Shown here: one piece after another, positions 13,831-16,944 of the stretch
How the letters are laid out: every line of letters begins with the position of its first letter
How positions within the stretch are numbered: position 1 is the first letter of the stretch
NCBI GenBank assembly: GCA_900552125.1
Contig: URYK01000054.1
Span: forward strand, 1 to 16,944
DNA length: 16,944 nucleotides
Source of the DNA: an uncultured Solobacterium sp.
GTDB lineage: Bacteria > Bacillota_I > Bacilli_A > Erysipelotrichales > Erysipelotrichaceae
Direction: 5' to 3'
The notes under the pieces: generated by a model
What the model saw: the letters and a program-made list of their open reading frames with translations, nothing else
Told to the model about the DNA's origin: nothing
Databases searched by the model: none
Position numbers and translations under genes: made by a program

Positions 13831-14697
13831 CTAATTTGCATTCCTTATAAATTGAATGAATTTAGATGTGACTTTAGAAAACATCTGATTCTTCTTCCAT
13901 ACTAGAACTGCACCAGTATTTAATTCAGGAAATAAGGGAATAAATTTTAAATCATCATATTGAAAATCTAAATCAAAGCATAAGGCAGCTCCTACATGAT
14001 GGCGAACCATATTCGCCGCATTTAATATTAAATTATAGTTTGCGACAATATTAAGATTTTCAAAGTCTTCCTGAAACCATGCAGAAAATTCATGTTGAAC
14101 GCTTTGTCTGACTGGTATCAGCAGAGGAACCTCCAGTAAATCCTTAAATGTTATAGCTTCTTTTTCAGCTAGTGGATCATCCCTTGAGACTATTATTCCC
14201 CATCTTTCTTTTTCTTTTAATCGGATAAAATCATATTTTGATATATCTACAGGTTCTGTCAATAAACCTATATCAATTAATCCCTGTTCCATTCTTTCTT
14301 TTACATCATCTGCTATCGCACTATAAATCTGAAAAGTTACTAACGGGTATTGTTCCTTGAATAAACGAATTTTCTCTGATAGAAAAGACATATTACGTGT
14401 TTCCCCGCAGCCAATTGCTATTTCCCCTGTTAATTCTTCCTCTTTATGAAGGAATTCTTCTTTTGTTTTATCTGCTAATGTCACAATTTCCTGTGCTCTT
14501 CTTTTTAGAAGCAGTCCATCTTCTGTTAAGACTATATTGTGTTTTGTTCTATGAAAAAGTTTTACACCCAGCTCATCTTCTAACTGCATTAATTGTCTAG
14601 ATAAAGTTGGCTGTGTTAAATGTAATAGATTTGCTGCTTTGGTTATATTTTCTTCTCTTGCGACAATTAGAAAATACTTCAATACTCGTAATTCCAT
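13831..14697 (-). CDS. LysR family transcriptional regulator
   Basis: A 288-residue tetrameric regulator. The N-terminal helix-turn-helix is clear: MELRVLKYFLIVAREENITKAANLLHLTQPTLSRQL with the family hallmark QPTLSRQ, followed by LEDELGVKLFHRTKHNIVLTEDG. A periplasmic-binding-protein-like effector domain runs from about 90 (ELTGEIAIGCGE) to the end. Three in-frame ATGs are close together; the one at 14697 has AAAAAGG 9 nt upstream, while those at 14703 and 14706 are too near. It lies 117 bp upstream of merR on the same strand with no convincing terminator between, so it may influence the redox operon. The effector is unknown. Confidence 0.93.
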   Translation of the reverse strand: MELRVLKYFLIVAREENITKAANLLHLTQPTLSRQLMQLEDELGVKLFHRTKHNIVLTEDGLLLKRRAQEIVTLADKTKEEFLHKEEELTGEIAIGCGETRNMSFLSEKIRLFKEQYPLVTFQIYSAIADDVKERMEQGLIDIGLLTEPVDISKYDFIRLKEKERWGIIVSRDDPLAEKEAITFKDLLEVPLLIPVRQSVQHEFSAWFQEDFENLNIVANYNLILNAANMVRHHVGAALCFDLDFQYDDLKFIPLFPELNTGAVLVWKKNQMFSKVTSKFIQFIRNAN

Positions 14698-14785
14698 ACT
14701 CATCATCCTTTTTCATGTAAAATAAATGTAATACTATTATATTTTAACATAAATAACTTATAAAATATTGTATCAGTAGTCATAT

Positions 14786-15481
14786 TTATATTTCAAATAA
14801 GCTTATATCATTAAATTTAATCTCCACTTTATCAATTTTCTTTTCGGTATGATAATGACCAAAATACCATTTTTTATAAGAAAGTTTATTTTCTATATAA
14901 TCTAGCCAGATCTCCGTCGATTTATCAACCCTACTTTGATCTATTCCTTCCAGAAACATTTCTCTAGGTTCAAATTTTAATGGTCCAGTATGGCTAAGAA
15001 CTATGTCAATTTTCCAGTTTTGTTCTTCTAGCCGTTGTTCCGCATATTGTTTGATTTCCATAGAGGGCTGTTCATCACTCCACCATGGATATCCTCGAAG
15101 AAGTCGAAAATACTTATCAATACTGTAAGCTCCACCTAAGACAATTGTCTTTTTTCCATCTAAATCAAAAATCTCGCCATCTTTAGCAAATAATATAGAT
15201 GAGAACTCTTCTTCATAATAAACAATTCCTTCATGCCACTCTTTTTCTTTATATGAACTAATGGTATACGGTCTTTGTTCATGATTACCATGAATACAGA
15301 AAAGAGTAATAGGCAAAGAATTTAAATATATTTTTTTCCTACGATCATATTCTTCTCCATAAAAATTAATACCTGCATCTCCCAAAATAATCAATATATC
15401 ATCAGTAGAAGTATCCATTCGTTTGCAGAAAGACTCAATATGTTCAAAATTCCCATGAGTATCTCCTGTTATATATATCAT
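14786..15481 (-). CDS. Calcineurin-like metallophosphoesterase
   Basis: Dimetal phosphoesterase of 231 residues. All five family motifs are visible: GDTHGN (Asp7, His9), GDAG (Asp35), GNHE (Asn66, His67), LSHTGP (His164) and GHYH (His209, His211). It should therefore be active on a phosphoester, but the substrate (nucleotide, phosphoprotein or nucleic acid) cannot be read. The frame opens at a TTG at 15499, but AGAGGTG lies 6 nt before ATG 15481, which places GDTHGN at the usual distance from the N-terminus. It precedes the LysR gene by 88 bp on the same strand. There is no signal peptide, so it is cytosolic. Confidence 0.93.
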   Translation of the reverse strand: MIYITGDTHGNFEHIESFCKRMDTSTDDILIILGDAGINFYGEEYDRRKKIYLNSLPITLFCIHGNHEQRPYTISSYKEKEWHEGIVYYEEEFSSILFAKDGEIFDLDGKKTIVLGGAYSIDKYFRLLRGYPWWSDEQPSMEIKQYAEQRLEEQNWKIDIVLSHTGPLKFEPREMFLEGIDQSRVDKSTEIWLDYIENKLSYKKWYFGHYHTEKKIDKVEIKFNDISLFEI

Positions 15482-15631
15482 ATTGTTCACCTCTTTCAAA
15501 CTAATATAGATATCATAACATGGATTTACTAATAATCTGATAAATCTTTATGTTAATTTGTTTAATTATTCCTTTTTTGAAATACAGTATTCCCCTAGTC
15601 CCAAGTCAAAAAAAGGAAAGGATGCTCCGTC

Positions 15632-16024
15632 ATGGCTTCCAGCAGAATCTTAGCTTACGATTATGATAAAAAGACCATTCACTATTATTATGAAGATCAT
15701 AAAACTGAAGAACGTATAGAAGTTAAGGAAAGTGTCATATCTTTCATGAAAAAACTCGTAACTCATATCCTAGAATCTCAATTTAAGATGATTCGCTATT
15801 ATGGATTGTATGCGACATGCAATCATATGCATAAGTCAAATGTTAAGAAAAAGATGAAAGAAATCTTCCATAGGAAGAAAACGAACAATGACCGCCATAC
15901 ATATAGAAAAAATCTCATTGAAATTTTCGGAACAGATCCTCTATTATGTGACTGCGGACATTATATGGAATATATTGATTATTGGGTACCAGAAAGGAGA
16001 AGAAAAAATGAATACATACCATGA
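15632..16024 (+). pseudogene. IS91-like (Y2) transposase, C-terminal remnant
   Basis: About 130 residues matching the end of IS91-type transposases as I know them: SRILAYDYDKKTIHYYYEDHKT, then FMKKLVTHIL and FKMIRYYGLYA, the conserved block of this family, and a terminal CDCGHYMEY zinc-ribbon remnant. The HUH and Y2 catalytic region that should precede it, roughly 200 or more residues, is absent. The frame closes at a TAG at 15596 and the upstream DNA does not look like transposase. The ATG has GGAAAGGA about 9 nt upstream, so a short protein might be made, but it could not transpose. It overlaps the next gene by 17 bp. Family assignment is from motif memory, not a search. Confidence 0.7.
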
Positions 16025-16226
16025 AGAAGATTTTGATTTTTTAAATGACCCCGATATAGCACGTGACAGTTATATACGAATGAAGTGTACAAATTGTGGA
16101 TATGAAGAAGATATGCCTGAATTTGTTTATGGAGAACAACCAGACTATCTGCTTGATATAGGAGATACTACACCTCCGTGTTTTCAATGTCCTAAATGTC
16201 ACGAAGACACCTTATATAAAAAATAA
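16008..16226 (+). CDS. Small zinc-ribbon protein (72 residues)
   Basis: The protein begins MNTYHEEDFDFL and has a CTNCGYEE knuckle (Cys27, Cys30) and CFQCPKC (Cys58, Cys61, Cys64), which together can bind one zinc as a ribbon. It is acidic between the knuckles. AAAGGAGA lies 8 nt before ATG 16008, inside the end of the transposase remnant, so the two were translationally linked. A frame opening at 15888 exists but has no such site. Its position suggests an accessory gene of the IS91-like element, perhaps helping DNA binding; that is inference. A strong terminator follows at 16278. Confidence 0.72.
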   Translation: MNTYHEEDFDFLNDPDIARDSYIRMKCTNCGYEEDMPEFVYGEQPDYLLDIGDTTPPCFQCPKCHEDTLYKK

Positions 16227-16277
16227 AGAATCGTACCAAAACATTTATATTTTTAAATATACACAGACTTCCAAGAG

Positions 16278-16319
16278 AGTTTGTTTAATCCTCTAGTTAG
16301 TTTAAACAAACTTTTTTTT
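16278..16319 (+). terminator. Rho-independent terminator of the zinc-ribbon gene
   Basis: AGTTTGTTTAA (16278-16288), a 13-nt loop, TTAAACAAACT (16302-16312): a perfect 11-bp stem followed by a run of T to 16319. Confidence 0.87.
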
Positions 16320-16349
16320 ACTTTTCTTAACTTATGTGCTTTTCCTATA

Positions 16350-16388
16350 AATAAAACCAGAAGGAATCACTAAAGATATTGCTTCTGG
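16350..16388 (-). terminator. Probable terminator of the small membrane protein gene
   Basis: Minus strand: CCAGAAG (16388-16382), an 18-nt loop, CTTCTGG (16363-16357), then TTTTATTT. It lies 15 nt past the stop codon. Confidence 0.6.
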
Positions 16389-16403
16389 GTTGAATAATCT
16401 CTT

Positions 16404-16625
16404 TTATAATATAAAATGTCTTAGAAAAATTATAGTTGTTGCAACTATCCAAAGAACTAAAGCAAAATTAAATATCGTTTTGCTCATGTTTTTTCTTTCT
16501 AGAAGGATAATGATAATTAACGATATTCCCGACACGAAAGAATAAATTGATTCAAAAAATATTACAGATACCACAACAATGATGAGTAATGCAATTTCTA
16601 TGGTATATTTCATTCTGTTATCCAT
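16404..16625 (-). CDS. Unrecognised small membrane protein (73 residues)
   Basis: I do not recognise the family. MDNRMKYT is followed by two or three hydrophobic segments: IEIALLIIVVVSVIFF (9-24), VSGISLIIIILL (about 29-40), then, after the basic loop ERKNMSK, a third (FALVLWIVATTIIFL). It has no cysteine and no charged residue inside the helices. GGGAGGT ends 4 nt before ATG 16625, which is preferred over the frame's upstream start at 16661. It has its own promoter and terminator. Small multi-helix proteins of this kind can be toxins, regulators of membrane enzymes or phage and mobile-element genes; nothing here decides between them. Confidence 0.7.
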   Translation of the reverse strand: MDNRMKYTIEIALLIIVVVSVIFFESIYSFVSGISLIIIILLERKNMSKTIFNFALVLWIVATTIIFLRHFIL

Positions 16626-16701
16626 ATTTACCTCCCATAAATGTAGCCAAAATACCACCATCAGTTTACTTTTTTATCATCACATCCTTCTTCTTGTCCC
16701 T

Positions 16702-16730
16702 ATTATAATAAACAGCCATAATCATTACAA
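16702..16730 (-). promoter_or_regulatory. Promoter of the small membrane protein gene
   Basis: Minus strand: TTGTAA (16730-16725), 17 bp, TATAAT (16707-16702). The start codon is about 76 nt downstream. Confidence 0.68.
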
Positions 16731-16802
16731 TCAATATTTTCTTAATAAATCTAAAGCTATAAAAAATTCAAAGCTTCACATTATATGCTTATCATTCTCT
16801 GA

Positions 16803-16883
16803 ATTATTAACTCTCATTTATAGTTAATAATATGACTAAACAGATTCAAGTCATATTGTGTCTCGTTTTTTCCTGAACACAAT
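16803..16883. repeat. Three abutting inverted repeats (hairpins)
   Basis: The stretch 16626-16944 holds no convincing gene. Within it three hairpins run end to end. The first is ATTATTAACT/AGTTAATAAT (16803-16831, 10-bp perfect arms). The second is AATATGACT/AGTCATATT (16829-16857, 9-bp perfect arms). The third is ATTGTGT/ACACAAT (16855-16883, 7-bp arms). Neighbours share 2-3 bases. None has a T-tract that would make it an ordinary terminator. Confidence 0.65.
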
Positions 16884-16893
16884 TATCGTCAAA

Positions 16894-16944
16894 AGAAAGT
16901 AGGAGATAGTCATTAAACTACCTCCCCTTATCAAACCGCATGTG
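16894..16944 (-). other. 3' end of a group II intron (domain VI and part of domain V), cut by window edge
   Basis: Read on the minus strand, TGCGGTTT (16941-16934) matches the 3' strand of domain V, which in the family pairs with the catalytic AGC triad. A short joiner leads to a domain VI hairpin: GGGGAGGTAGT (16927-16917), loop TTAATG, ACTATCTCC (16910-16902). An adenosine, A16900, is left unpaired between G16926·U16901 and G16927-C16899, the position of the branch-point A. The sequence CTCCTACTTTC resembles known intron 3' ends such as CCCTACTTCAC of Ll.LtrB. By the usual 7-8 nt rule the intron would end near 16894. The terminal bases do not fit the common AY ending, and the body of the intron is outside the window. 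Confidence 0.6.

Noticed and set aside
16430..16450. ATAGTTG-TTG-CAACTAT, which shares half-sites with the MarR palindrome
   Set aside because: The spacing is 3 instead of 6 bp and it lies inside the coding end of the small membrane protein; probably chance.
16889..16925. Hairpin GGAGGTAGT/ACTATCTCC read as a simple minus-strand terminator
   Set aside because: The bulged A next to a G·U pair and the adjacent domain V-like strand fit group II intron domain VI better; a terminator remains the fallback.
1..16944. CRISPR array, restriction system or prophage
   Set aside because: No regularly spaced repeats, cas-like genes, methyltransferase motifs or phage structural genes were seen.

Overview
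The window looks like the chromosome of a low-GC anaerobic member of the Bacillota. The DNA is AT-rich, most genes start with ATG behind a strong GGAGG-type ribosome binding site, promoters are of the TTGACT/TATAAT type, and there is an [FeFe] hydrogenase. A gut Erysipelotrichales or Clostridia lineage fits, but I cannot fix the genus from sequence alone.

Layout. Bases 1-930 hold the N-terminal part of glutamyl-tRNA synthetase (minus strand) and a divergent tRNA-Gln(CUG). Bases 935-3160 hold an M18 aminopeptidase and glutamate racemase (minus strand). Bases 3380-5196 are a self-contained transcription unit on the plus strand: a strong promoter, a possible Rex operator, an [FeFe] hydrogenase carrying two tandem rubredoxin-like domains, and a terminator. 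Bases 5217-7148 are a MarR regulator plus MATE exporter operon under a 26-bp perfect palindrome. Bases 7152-9201 carry a small orphan gene and an ABC-F ATPase of antibiotic-resistance type. The ABC-F gene has a leader with a three-codon upstream ORF, a long inverted repeat and no conventional start codon at its Shine-Dalgarno site. A double GNAT acetyltransferase follows at 9198-10202.

Bases 10290-13713 read as one minus-strand operon in the order MerR regulator, aldo/keto reductase, DUF4405-like membrane protein with haem-type histidine spacing, flavodoxin lipoprotein and cyclophilin-like lipoprotein. It is closed by a strong hairpin. This is the best candidate here for a poorly described system: it looks like a membrane and extracytoplasmic redox module. 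In this copy the flavodoxin gene is broken by an in-frame amber codon where related proteins, as I recall them, have Trp. A LysR regulator and a metallophosphoesterase lie upstream on the same strand.

Bases 15600-16944 are accessory DNA. They hold the C-terminal remnant of an IS91-like transposase overlapping a small zinc-ribbon gene, a small orphan membrane protein, three abutting hairpins and, at the right edge, what appears to be the 3' end (domains V and VI) of a group II intron running off the window on the minus strand. I saw no CRISPR array, rRNA or replication origin.
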